Part shown: positions 26,894-34,641 of the stretch, piece by piece | Layout: each line of letters begins with the position of its first letter | Position numbering within the stretch: position 1 is the first letter of the stretch | Assembly: GCA_002007745.1 (NCBI GenBank) | Contig: CP019882.1 | Location: 4,526,001-4,590,000 of the forward strand | Source: Mycolicibacterium litorale | Lineage (GTDB): Bacteria > Actinomycetota > Actinomycetes > Mycobacteriales > Mycobacteriaceae | Length of the DNA stretch: 64,000 bases | Direction: 5' to 3' | The notes under the pieces: model-generated | The model's database searches: none | Told to the model about the DNA's origin: nothing | What the model saw: the letters and a program-made list of their open reading frames with translations, nothing else | Made by a program: the position numbers and the translations under genes

Positions 26894-28077
26894 GCGCGCC
26901 CCTCCCGTCGATCCCGCAGCTCTTGCACCCGGTCGCGTTCGGCGGCGGTCTCGGCCAGTCGAACGACGGTGCGGGCCAACATGGTCGCCCCCTCCACCAC
27001 GGCACGGTCGCCGCCCGGCCCCGCCGCCGCGACGGTGAAACCCGGCTGGTGGATCACCGCGCCGCCGGCGTCGACCCCGACCACCGGATGGATGCCCGGC
27101 AGCAACTGCGTGACGTTACCCATGTCGGTACTGCCCAACGGCATTGCCGCCTCCACCTCCGCGGGCACCGGATTGCGCCCCATCCGAACCATCTCGTCGC
27201 GGAACACCTCCGACAGCCACGGGTCCGGGGTCAGCTCGGCGTAGGGCGGGGCCGCCTCCCGGACGTCGTAGTCACAGCCGGTGGCCACCGCGCCGGCCGC
27301 GAAGCAGCCGCGCATCTTGGTCTCCAACGCCTCAAGTGATGCCCTGTCGGTGGCCCGCATCGTGTACTGCAGCCGCGCCCTGCCGGGGATGATGTTGGTG
27401 GCCGAGCCACCCTCGGTGACGATGCCGTGGGTCAGCTGGCCGGGTGCCATCTGCTGGCGCAGCAACCCGATCGCGACCTGCGCGACGGTGACCGCATCGG
27501 CGGCGTTGACACCCAGGTACGGCGCGACGGCCGCATGCGACTCCCGCCCGGTGTAGGTGACCGTGACCTCGGTCAGCGCCAGCGAGCGGGCCGCGGCGAT
27601 GTCGATCGGTCCCGGGTGCAGCATCACCGCGGCGGACACGTCGTCGAACACACCGGCGTCGATCAGCAAGGCCTTGCCGCCGCCGGACTCCTCGGCGGGG
27701 GTGCCGATCAGGGCCACGGTGAGCCCCAGCTCGTCGGCCACCTCGGCCAGCGCCAGGGCGGTGCCGACGGCCGAGGCGGCGATGATGTTGTGACCGCAGG
27801 CGTGACCGATGCCGGGCAGTGCGTCGTACTCCGCGCAGATCCCGATGACCAGCGGCCCGGACCCGTAATCGGCACGGAACGCGGTGGCCAGACCGCCCGG
27901 CGCCGCAGTGATCTCGAAGCCGCGCTCGGCCACCAGCGCCCTCGTCTTGGCGCAACTGCGGTGTTCGTCGAAGGCGAGTTCCGGCTCGGCGTGGATGGCG
28001 TGCGAGAGCTCGATCAGATCGCCACGACGTGCCGCGACCACACCCTCGACACGGGTCGACGCGGTGGCTGTAGGCAT
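26890..28077 (-). CDS. amiB1: M20-family amidohydrolase AmiB1-like
   Basis: 395 aa, paralogous to the following gene and corresponding to Rv3306c. Metal-site motifs HAEPELAFDEH, ICAEYDALPGIGHACGHN, and GTPAEESGGGK carrying the general base; HPGPIDIAAA and GSTDMGNV follow. This is the AbgB/aminoacylase-2 style of M20 enzyme. The ATG at 28077 starts the conserved N-terminus. It is first in an amiB1-amiA1-galE run and divergent from deoD across 37 bases. Having two M20 enzymes in tandem suggests related but different substrates. Confidence 0.87.
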   Translation of the reverse strand: MPTATASTRVEGVVAARRGDLIELSHAIHAEPELAFDEHRSCAKTRALVAERGFEITAAPGGLATAFRADYGSGPLVIGICAEYDALPGIGHACGHNIIAASAVGTALALAEVADELGLTVALIGTPAEESGGGKALLIDAGVFDDVSAAVMLHPGPIDIAAARSLALTEVTVTYTGRESHAAVAPYLGVNAADAVTVAQVAIGLLRQQMAPGQLTHGIVTEGGSATNIIPGRARLQYTMRATDRASLEALETKMRGCFAAGAVATGCDYDVREAAPPYAELTPDPWLSEVFRDEMVRMGRNPVPAEVEAAMPLGSTDMGNVTQLLPGIHPVVGVDAGGAVIHQPGFTVAAAGPGGDRAVVEGATMLARTVVRLAETAAERDRVQELRDRREGRA

Positions 28078-28100
28078 CCACGCAGTATCGCACTCCCAGC

Positions 28101-28106
28101 TAGGCT
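28101..28106 (+). promoter_or_regulatory. -10 hexamer TAGGCT for deoD
   Basis: TAGGCT followed by eight bases and the GTG at 28115; leaderless arrangement in the short region between amiB1 and deoD. Confidence 0.45.
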
Positions 28107-28114
28107 CGCTGGTT

Positions 28115-28900
28115 GTGAGTCCAGACGCCGAACACGCCGCCGCGGTGATCGCCGAGCGCACCGGTGCGCCGCGCCACGACGTGGCCGTCGTCCTCGGATC
28201 GGGCTGGGCGCCGGCCGCCGAGGCGCTCGGAGTGCCGGCGGCCGAGATACCGATGTCAGCCATCCCCGGCTTCACTCCCCCGTCCGCGCTCGGGCATCGC
28301 GGCCGGGTGCTGTCGGTACCGCTGGGATCGCACAACGTGCTGGTGTTGCTCGGCCGCACCCACGCCTACGAGGGTCACGACCTGCGCGACGTCGTCCACC
28401 CGGTGCGCACCGCGCGGGCGGCCGGCGCCGAGATCGTGGTGCTCACCAATGCGGCGGGCGGCCTGCGCCCGGAGTACAGCGTCGGCCAACCGGTGCTGAT
28501 CAGCGACCACCTCAACCTCACGGCCCGCTCCCCGCTGGTCGGCGCGCAGTTCGTCGACCTGGTCGACGCCTACTCGCCGCGGCTGCGGGCGCTGGCCCGC
28601 GCGGTCGATCCGAGCCTGGCCGAGGGCGTCTACGCCGGCCTGCCCGGACCGCACTATGAAACACCCGCGGAGATCCGCATGTTGCGGACGCTGGGCGCCG
28701 ATCTGGTGGGCATGTCGACGGTGCACGAGACCATTGCCGCGCGGGCGGTCGGGGCCGAGGTACTGGGCATCTCGTTGGTCACCAACCTTGCCGCCGGGAT
28801 GACCGGCGAGCCGCTCAGTCACGACGAAGTGCTGGCCGCCGGGCGCGCGTCGGCCACCGCGATGGGTTCGCTGCTGGCCTCGCTGCTGGCCCGCCTGTAG
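28115..28900 (+). CDS. deoD: purine nucleoside phosphorylase
   Basis: 261 aa trimeric-type PNP (the DeoD of M. tuberculosis, Rv3307). Phosphate and base-site motifs: VLGSGWAPAAE, LGRTHAYEGHDL, the MTAP/PNP signature around VVLTNAAGGLRPEY, GPHYETPAEIRML and VGMSTVHETIAAR. It splits purine nucleosides to base and ribose-1-phosphate for salvage. The 3' end overlaps the convergent AbrB-type membrane gene by 82 bases. Start at GTG 28115, supported by the upstream TAGGCT and the amiB1 boundary. Confidence 0.92.
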   Translation: MSPDAEHAAAVIAERTGAPRHDVAVVLGSGWAPAAEALGVPAAEIPMSAIPGFTPPSALGHRGRVLSVPLGSHNVLVLLGRTHAYEGHDLRDVVHPVRTARAAGAEIVVLTNAAGGLRPEYSVGQPVLISDHLNLTARSPLVGAQFVDLVDAYSPRLRALARAVDPSLAEGVYAGLPGPHYETPAEIRMLRTLGADLVGMSTVHETIAARAVGAEVLGISLVTNLAAGMTGEPLSHDEVLAAGRASATAMGSLLASLLARL

Positions 28901-29934
28901 GCGAGCCGGACGAAGCCGCGGGCCAGCAACGGCGCCGCGAACAGCATGAGCAACACCCTCAGGACCTGCGCGGCGATGATGAACGTGACGTTGGAACCGG
29001 TCTCCACCGCCGTCGCCAGCACCGCGTAGATGCCACCGGGGCTGGTGGCCAGATATCCGTCGAGCAGGCTGACGCCGGCGATCTTGGACAGTGCCACCCC
29101 GAGCCCGGCGGTGGCCAGGTTGAGCAGGACGATCAGTCCGAGCGCGGCCGGCAGCAGCCGTTCGATCGCGCGCAGCGACTCACGGGTGAAGGCCACCCCG
29201 GCCTGCCAGCCGATCAGCATGTAGGACACCGACACCAGCAGGTCGGGCACGGTCAGGCCGAAGGACCAGCCACCGAGCTCCAGCACGATGGTCAGTGCCA
29301 TCGGACCCAGCAGGCCGGAGCCGGGCAGCCGCGCGAGCCGGCCGACCAGCGATCCGGCGAGCACCAGCGCGAGGATCATCGCGAGGCTCAGATACCAGGG
29401 AGACTGGCCGGTTTGGGCCGCCGCGTCGGCGGAATGCGCGCTCCGGTCGGCGTGATAGACGAGGGTGACGACGACCGGCATCGCCGCGGTGATCACCGCG
29501 ACGCGCAGGTACTGGACCACGGCGACCACCCGGTCGTCGCCGCCGAGTTCCCGGGCGATCGCCACCAGGCCGGACGCGCCGCCGGCGACCAGCGCCAGCG
29601 CGCCGGTGAGCGCGCTGATGTCGCGGTGCAGCCCGAGCAGCGCACCGGCTGCCACACTGAGCAGCAGGGTGGCCACCCCGACGCCCAGCACGATCGGCCA
29701 GTTCGGACCGAGGGCGGACAACGCATCGGAATGCACCATGGTGCCGATGTAGACCCCGAGGACGCCCTGGGCGGCCAGCCCGAACCGGCGCGGCACCCGG
29801 GCCGGGGCCAGCCGGCTGATAGCCAGCACGATGCCGACCAGCAGCGCGGCGAACAACGCGGCGGACGGCACCCCGAGCCGGTCCAGTGGCACGGTGACTC
29901 CGATCGTCACCAGGACCAGCAGCACCCATCGCAT
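28819..29934 (-). CDS. AbrB-family multi-spanning membrane protein
   Basis: 371 aa with about ten hydrophobic helices and two internally similar halves (GVLGVYIGTMV and LLGPMALTIVLELGG areas). This fits the AbrB/PF05145 family, annotated as ammonia-monooxygenase-like or transporter-like and not related to the AbrB DNA-binding protein. Role not established; transport of small anions or acids is a common guess. It lies divergent from a MarR regulator over 86 bp, which makes it a likely MarR target. Gene and regulator are inserted between deoD and pmmB, neighbours in M. tuberculosis. The C-terminal 82 bases overlap deoD. Confidence 0.75.
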   Translation of the reverse strand: MRWVLLVLVTIGVTVPLDRLGVPSAALFAALLVGIVLAISRLAPARVPRRFGLAAQGVLGVYIGTMVHSDALSALGPNWPIVLGVGVATLLLSVAAGALLGLHRDISALTGALALVAGGASGLVAIARELGGDDRVVAVVQYLRVAVITAAMPVVVTLVYHADRSAHSADAAAQTGQSPWYLSLAMILALVLAGSLVGRLARLPGSGLLGPMALTIVLELGGWSFGLTVPDLLVSVSYMLIGWQAGVAFTRESLRAIERLLPAALGLIVLLNLATAGLGVALSKIAGVSLLDGYLATSPGGIYAVLATAVETGSNVTFIIAAQVLRVLLMLFAAPLLARGFVRLAYRRASSEASSEPIAVADARPAASTSS

Positions 29935-30002
29935 ATCCCAAGTATGCCCTTGCGTTTGTCTCGATGTCATCTGCGCTTTAGGCGATGTTTCTCACGTATT
30001 GA

Positions 30003-30016
30003 CAAGGTATAACTTG
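30003..30016 (+). promoter_or_regulatory. MarR operator candidate overlapping a -10 box (CAAGGTATAACTTG)
   Basis: 14-base imperfect palindrome (12 of 14 positions symmetrical). It includes TATAAC at 30008-30013, seven bases before the marR ATG at 30021. A regulator bound here would block its own leaderless promoter and could also affect the divergent membrane-protein gene. Confidence 0.5.
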
Positions 30017-30020
30017 GAAT

Positions 30021-30494
30021 ATGAGTGCGGATACCGTCACCCAGCCGACCCCCACCTCGGCGCCGGCCACCGAACTGCGCGAAGCGATGATGGCGCTGGC
30101 TCGCCAGCTGCGCCGGCACCGCCCCGACAACGGGCTGACATTGAGCCAGCTGGAGCTCCTCGGCGACGTAAGCCGCGCCGGGGTCACCACGCCCGCCGAG
30201 ATCGCCGGCCGGCTGCAGGTGCGGGTGCAATCGCTGACCGACAGCATCAACGAACTCGAGGCCCGTGGACTGCTGTCCCGCCGGCCCGACGCCGCCGACC
30301 GCCGCCGGCAGCTGGTCGAACTGACCCCCGCCGGCCTGGATCTGCTGCTGCGGGACCGGGCCCAGCGCGACGCCTGGCTGTCGGAGATGATGCGCGATCA
30401 CCTCAGCGAGCTGGAATTCAACCTGCTGATGCTCACCGCACCGGTGCTGCGCAAGCTCGCCGACGCTGAGCACCGGGCACAATCGGTGCCGTGA
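30021..30494 (+). CDS. MarR-family transcriptional regulator
   Basis: 157 aa winged-helix protein. The recognition region reads TLSQLELLGDVSRAG, TPAEIAGRLQV, then SLTDSINELEARGLLSRRPDAADRR, with the DRR wing typical of MarR. Helices for dimerisation flank it. The ATG at 30021 follows a palindromic -10 box at 30003-30016, suggesting autorepression. Its stop overlaps the pmmB GTG (GTGA, 30491-30494), so pmmB may be co-expressed with it. The divergent AbrB-type membrane protein is the natural target; effector unknown. Confidence 0.85.
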   Translation: MSADTVTQPTPTSAPATELREAMMALARQLRRHRPDNGLTLSQLELLGDVSRAGVTTPAEIAGRLQVRVQSLTDSINELEARGLLSRRPDAADRRRQLVELTPAGLDLLLRDRAQRDAWLSEMMRDHLSELEFNLLMLTAPVLRKLADAEHRAQSVP

Positions 30495-32083
30495 CGCCCG
30501 ACGACTGGATCGCCCACGACCCGGATCCGGTCACCGCCGCCGAGCTGGCCGCCCTGGACCCCGAGGAGCTGGCGGCCCGGTTCGCCCGACCGCTGACCTT
30601 CGGTACCGCCGGGCTGCGCGGCCCGGTTCGCGGCGGGCCCGATGCGATGAATGTGGCCGTGGTGCTGCGCGCCACCTGGGCGCTGGCCCGGGTGCTGACC
30701 GACCGCGGCCTGTCCGGTTCGACCGTGGTGGTGGGCCGCGACGCCAGGCACGGATCAGCCCAGTTCGCCGCGGCGGCTGCCGAAGTACTGTGCGCGCATA
30801 GCTTTTCGGTGATCACCTGGAGCCATCCGGTGCCCACCCCGGTGGTCGCCTTCGCCGTCCGGCACACCGGCGCCGCGGCCGGTGTGCAGATCACCGCCTC
30901 CCACAACCCGGCCACCGACAACGGCTACAAGGTGTACCTCGACGGCGGGCTGCAGATCATCTCGCCGACCGACCGCGAAATCGAGGCCGCCATGGCCGGT
31001 GCACCGCCGGCCGACCAGATCCCCCGGCGTGCGGTCGACGCCACCGATGACGCACTGGTCGATGCCTACGTCGACCGGGCGGCGAGCGTGCGCCGGGCGC
31101 GCCGGGGGACGCTGCGGGTGGCCTTGACCGCGATGCACGGCGTCGGCGGCCAACTCGCGCTGCGCACGTTGCGAGCCGCAGGTTTCGACGACATCCACGC
31201 CGTGACCAGTCAATTCAGTCCCGACCCCGACTTTCCGACGGTGGCTTTCCCCAATCCGGAGGAGCCCGGGGCCGCGGATGCACTGCTGGAGTTGGCCGCC
31301 CGCTGCGGCGCCGATATCGCCGTCGCGCTGGATCCCGACGCCGATCGCTGCGCCGTCGGCATCCCCACCGACGCCGGCTGGCGGATGCTCTCCGGTGACG
31401 AAACCGGCTGGCTGCTGGGCGATTACATCTTGTCCAGCCAGTCCGCTGAGCAGAACAGAATCACTGTGGTGGCCAGCAGCCTGGTGTCCTCGCAGCTGCT
31501 GGCCTCGATCGCGGCCGACCACGGCGCGCGGCACGTCCAGACGCTGACCGGATTCAAGTGGCTGGCGCGCGCCGACGCGGGACTGCCCGGGTGCACCCTG
31601 GCCTACGCCTACGAGGAGGCGATCGGCCACTGCGTCGACCCGGTAGCCGTGCGCGACAAGGACGGCATCAGCGCCGCTGTTCTCGCCTGCGATCTGATCG
31701 CTCTTCTTGGCGCCCAGGGCTATTCGGCCAACACCGCACTGGACAGGCTGGCCAGGCAGCACGGGGTGCACACCACCGCGGCGCTGTCTCGACGGGTCGC
31801 CCACCCCGAGGACGCCGCGGCGATGATGACCCGGCTGCGCACCGATCCGCCCCCCGAGCTGGCCGGCTACCCGGTCCACTGCACCGAGCAGGCCGACGCG
31901 GTCATCCTGGCCGGCGGCGATACCGACACCTCGGTACGGGTGGTGGTTCGGCCGTCGGGCACCGAACCCAAGGTGAAGTGCTACACCGAGGTACGCCGCA
32001 CCGTCACCGGCGATCTGGCGAAGGCCCGCCGGCACGCCGCCGACGTCCAGCAGCAGCTGCTGGACGCGGCCGGCACCTGGTGA
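30491..32083 (+). CDS. pmmB: phosphomannomutase/phosphoglucomutase-family enzyme PmmB
   Basis: 530 aa alpha-D-phosphohexomutase. Motifs in order: GTAGLRG (38-44), phospho-Ser137 in TASHNPATDNG, metal loop DPDADR (281-286), sugar-binding EEAIGH, and phosphate-binding RPSGTEPK. The length and the EEAIG motif place it with the PmmB/phosphopentomutase-like branch (Rv3308), so phosphopentose isomerisation next to deoD is plausible as well as hexose mutase activity. GTG start overlaps the MarR stop. Its TGA abuts the convergent upp stop (TGATCA, 32081-32086), leaving no intergenic base. Confidence 0.9.
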   Translation: MTPDDWIAHDPDPVTAAELAALDPEELAARFARPLTFGTAGLRGPVRGGPDAMNVAVVLRATWALARVLTDRGLSGSTVVVGRDARHGSAQFAAAAAEVLCAHSFSVITWSHPVPTPVVAFAVRHTGAAAGVQITASHNPATDNGYKVYLDGGLQIISPTDREIEAAMAGAPPADQIPRRAVDATDDALVDAYVDRAASVRRARRGTLRVALTAMHGVGGQLALRTLRAAGFDDIHAVTSQFSPDPDFPTVAFPNPEEPGAADALLELAARCGADIAVALDPDADRCAVGIPTDAGWRMLSGDETGWLLGDYILSSQSAEQNRITVVASSLVSSQLLASIAADHGARHVQTLTGFKWLARADAGLPGCTLAYAYEEAIGHCVDPVAVRDKDGISAAVLACDLIALLGAQGYSANTALDRLARQHGVHTTAALSRRVAHPEDAAAMMTRLRTDPPPELAGYPVHCTEQADAVILAGGDTDTSVRVVVRPSGTEPKVKCYTEVRRTVTGDLAKARRHAADVQQQLLDAAGTW

Positions 32084-32707
32084 TCAGCGCGGGCCGAACT
32101 GCCGATCGCCGGCATCGCCGAGTCCGGGCACGATATAGGCGATGTCGTTGAGCCCGTCATCGACGGTGGCGGTGAACAGTCTGGCCTCGGGCGCCGCTTC
32201 CGCCAGCGCGGCAATGCCTTCCGGCGCACACACCACACACACCACGGTGATGTCCACCGCGCCGCGGCTGTGCAGCAGCCCGATGGTGTAGGCCATCGAC
32301 CCGCCGGTCGCCAGCATCGGGTCGAGCACCATCACCGGCTGGGTGCTCAGGTCGTCGGGCAGCGACTCCAGATAGGGCGTCGGGGTGTGGGTGGACTCGT
32401 CGCGGGCCACGCCGACGAAACCCACCCGCGCCTCCGGGATCAGCGCATGGGCCTGGTCCACCATGCCCAGCCCGGCCCGCAGCACGGGCACCAGCAGCGG
32501 CGGGGCGGCCAGCCGCGTACCGATGGTGTCGGCCATCGGGGTGCGCACGGTGATCTCCTCGCAGACCGCATCCCGGGTGGCCTCGTAGACCAGCATGTGC
32601 GTCAGGTCCCGCAGGGCCGACCGGAAGGCGGCGTTGTCGGTGCGCTCGTCGCGCAGGGTGGTCAGCCGCGCCGCGGCCAGCGGGTGGTCGATCACACACA
32701 CGTCCAT
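32084..32707 (-). CDS. upp: uracil phosphoribosyltransferase
   Basis: 207 aa type I phosphoribosyltransferase making UMP from uracil and PRPP. The PRPP loop reads VMVLDPMLATGGS and the uracil-binding hood near the C-terminus is DDGLNDIAYIVPGLGDAGDR. Position matches Rv3309c. TACAGT lies eight bases before the ATG, a leaderless-type promoter. It complements cdd and deoA nearby, which release uracil and thymine from nucleosides. Confidence 0.93.
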   Translation of the reverse strand: MDVCVIDHPLAAARLTTLRDERTDNAAFRSALRDLTHMLVYEATRDAVCEEITVRTPMADTIGTRLAAPPLLVPVLRAGLGMVDQAHALIPEARVGFVGVARDESTHTPTPYLESLPDDLSTQPVMVLDPMLATGGSMAYTIGLLHSRGAVDITVVCVVCAPEGIAALAEAAPEARLFTATVDDGLNDIAYIVPGLGDAGDRQFGPR

Positions 32708-32715
32708 GCGCAGAG

Positions 32716-32721
32716 ACTGTA
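32716..32721 (-). promoter_or_regulatory. -10 hexamer TACAGT for upp
   Basis: Reverse-strand TACAGT with eight bases to the upp ATG. Confidence 0.45.
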
Positions 32722-32729
32722 GTGAGGTC

Positions 32730-33305
32730 TCAGCGGGTATCGCAGCCCAGCACGAACGCTTTGACCAGCGCGGTGTACTGGTAGGCGTACTCCATCGCCC
32801 AGCGCCGCACGGTGAAGTCGTAGGCGCGCGGCACCGGCCGCATGGTGACCGAGCCGTCGAAGCACTGCCCGAAGATGTAGCGGGCCCGCACCATGTGGTA
32901 GTTCCAGGACACCACGATCACATGAGTCCAGTTGCGTTGCTTGGCAAGTCGCGACAGGAACATCGCCTCACCGCGGGTGGTGTAGGGGTCGGGCTTGAAG
33001 CAGACGACGGTGATCGCCGGGGTGCCGGCGGCGCAGGCCCGGCGGTAGGCGGCTCGGTCGGTCTCACTCGTGTCGTCGTAGGAGTTGGACAACACGACGG
33101 TGTCGGCGTAGCCCTGCCGGGCCAGATTCAGCCCGTACTCCAGGCGGCCGTCGTTCTCACCGCCGAGCACGATGATGGCGTCGGCCTTGGTCAGCGGGTC
33201 GACATGGGGACGGGTGAACAGGAAGTACCCGGCCACGCCCAGTGCGGCCAGGCCGCCGACGCCGAGGATCGTCACGATCGCGAGCGCGCGACAGGCCCTG
33301 TTCAC
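32730..33305 (-). CDS. YdcF/SanA-like DUF218 protein, membrane anchored
   Basis: 191 aa. One N-terminal transmembrane segment (LAIVTILGVGGLAALGVAGYF) is followed by a DUF218 domain: ADAIIVLGGENDGRLEYGLNLA, TVVLSNSYDD, TTRGEAMFLSRLAK and VVSWNYHMVRARYIF. DUF218 proteins are Rossmann-like and linked to envelope functions; the activity is unclear. The GTG at 33305 is six bases after TAACCT, so leaderless expression is likely. It is divergent from the Rv3311-like gene over 43 bp. Confidence 0.8.
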   Translation of the reverse strand: MNRACRALAIVTILGVGGLAALGVAGYFLFTRPHVDPLTKADAIIVLGGENDGRLEYGLNLARQGYADTVVLSNSYDDTSETDRAAYRRACAAGTPAITVVCFKPDPYTTRGEAMFLSRLAKQRNWTHVIVVSWNYHMVRARYIFGQCFDGSVTMRPVPRAYDFTVRRWAMEYAYQYTALVKAFVLGCDTR

Positions 33306-33311
33306 GGGGGC

Positions 33312-33317
33312 AGGTTA
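33312..33317 (-). promoter_or_regulatory. -10 hexamer TAACCT for the YdcF-like gene
   Basis: Reverse-strand TAACCT with six bases to the GTG at 33305. Confidence 0.45.
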
Positions 33318-33335
33318 CCGGCCAGGCTGCGTCGT

Positions 33336-33341
33336 TAGGCT
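33336..33341 (+). promoter_or_regulatory. -10 hexamer TAGGCT for the Rv3311-like gene
   Basis: TAGGCT with seven bases to the ATG at 33349, back to back with the promoter of the divergent YdcF-like gene. Confidence 0.5.
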
Positions 33342-33348
33342 GTGCGGC

Positions 33349-34620
33349 ATGGCTGCTGAGCTCGTTCCGGTCCGCATTGGTGTGACCGCAGGTGACCTGT
33401 ACACATTGTGGGCGCCCCGCTGGCGCGACGGCGGTGACGAGTGGGAGGCATTCCTGGGCAAGGACGAGGATCTGTTCGCCTTCGAGTCGGTGGCCGACCT
33501 GGTCGCCTTCGTGCGGACCGACACCGACAACGACCTCACCGATCATCCGGCGTGGGAAGACCTGACCGCAGCGAACGCGCACAAGCTCGAACCCACCGAG
33601 AGCCGGCAAGTCGATCTGATCGCGGTCGAGGAGCTGCTGGCCGAGAAGCCGACCGAGGAGTCGGTGACGGCGCTGGCCAACACGTTGGCCGTGGCCTCCT
33701 CCATCGGATCGGTGTGCGAACTGCCGGCGGTGACCCGGTTCTTCAACGGCAATCCCAATCTGGGGCTGGTGTCCGGCGGCTTCGAGCAGTTCAGCGGCAA
33801 GGCCGGGCGCAAGCGCTGGACCATGATCGGCGACATCGTGGCCCGCGGCTGGGACGGTGTGATCTCGGCGATCGACGAGGTCATCACCACTCCCGACGTC
33901 GACGAGCGGGCGGCCAAGCTCGCCGCTGATGAGCTCGACGAGCCGTTCGAGGACGACACCCCGGAGGCCGTCGAGGTCGACGATGTCGAGGACGAGGACG
34001 AGGACGGATCGGAGGCCGACAGCCCCGAGCAGACCACCGCGGCACCGCAGGGCGGTGTGGTGCTCGGCAGCGATGAGGACTTCTGGACGCAGGTCGGGAT
34101 CGATCCGGTCCGGATCATGACCGGGTCGGGCACCCTGTACACCCTGCGCTGCTACTTCGACGACCGGCCGATCTTCCTGGGCCGCAACGGCCGGATCAGC
34201 GTGTTCGGGTCCGAACGTGCGCTGGCCCGCTACCTGGCCGACGAGCACGACCACGATCTTTCCGACCTGAGCACCTACGACGACATCCGCACGGCGGCCA
34301 CCGACGGGTCGCTGCGGGTGGAGGTCACCGAGGACAACATCTACGTGCTGACCGGGCTCGGTGACGACATCGCCGACGGTCCCGGCGCGGTGGACCATGA
34401 CCAGCTGGAGCTGGCTGTCGAGCTGGTGCGCGATGTGGGCGACTACTCCGAAGAGGACACCGCCGACCGGTTGCTGGCCGACGACCGGCCGCTGGGCAAG
34501 CTGGTCAACTACGTGCTGGAGCCCGAGAAGAACTCCCCGCCCGCCGGCCCGTACGCGGCGGCGGCGAAGGACTGGGAAGAGCTCGAGCGCTTCGTCGAGT
34601 CGCGGCTGCGCCGCGAATAG
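33349..34620 (+). CDS. conserved acidic protein with internal duplication (Rv3311-like)
   Basis: 423 aa, acidic, cytoplasmic. Two copies of one module are visible: residues 7-75 (PVRI-x9-LYTL... FLGK... DLTDHPAWEDLTAA) and 253-317 (PVRI-x9-LYTL... FLGR... DLSDLSTYDDIRTAA). A very acidic linker (about 196-228, with DVEDEDEDGSEAD) joins them. Position and length match the conserved mycobacterial protein Rv3311, whose function is not known. It is monocistronic, with a leaderless-type promoter. The duplicated fold and charged linker suggest a binding or scaffold protein rather than an enzyme, but that is inference. Confidence 0.75.
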   Translation: MAAELVPVRIGVTAGDLYTLWAPRWRDGGDEWEAFLGKDEDLFAFESVADLVAFVRTDTDNDLTDHPAWEDLTAANAHKLEPTESRQVDLIAVEELLAEKPTEESVTALANTLAVASSIGSVCELPAVTRFFNGNPNLGLVSGGFEQFSGKAGRKRWTMIGDIVARGWDGVISAIDEVITTPDVDERAAKLAADELDEPFEDDTPEAVEVDDVEDEDEDGSEADSPEQTTAAPQGGVVLGSDEDFWTQVGIDPVRIMTGSGTLYTLRCYFDDRPIFLGRNGRISVFGSERALARYLADEHDHDLSDLSTYDDIRTAATDGSLRVEVTEDNIYVLTGLGDDIADGPGAVDHDQLELAVELVRDVGDYSEEDTADRLLADDRPLGKLVNYVLEPEKNSPPAGPYAAAAKDWEELERFVESRLRRE

Positions 34621-34641
34621 CGGCGCCGCGCGCCGCTGCGC

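Noticed and set aside
29999..30013. TTGACA-TATAAC promoter pair for marR
   Set aside because: TTGACA (29999-30004) is only three bases from TATAAC, far too close to be a -35/-10 pair. TATAAC alone at leaderless spacing is kept.
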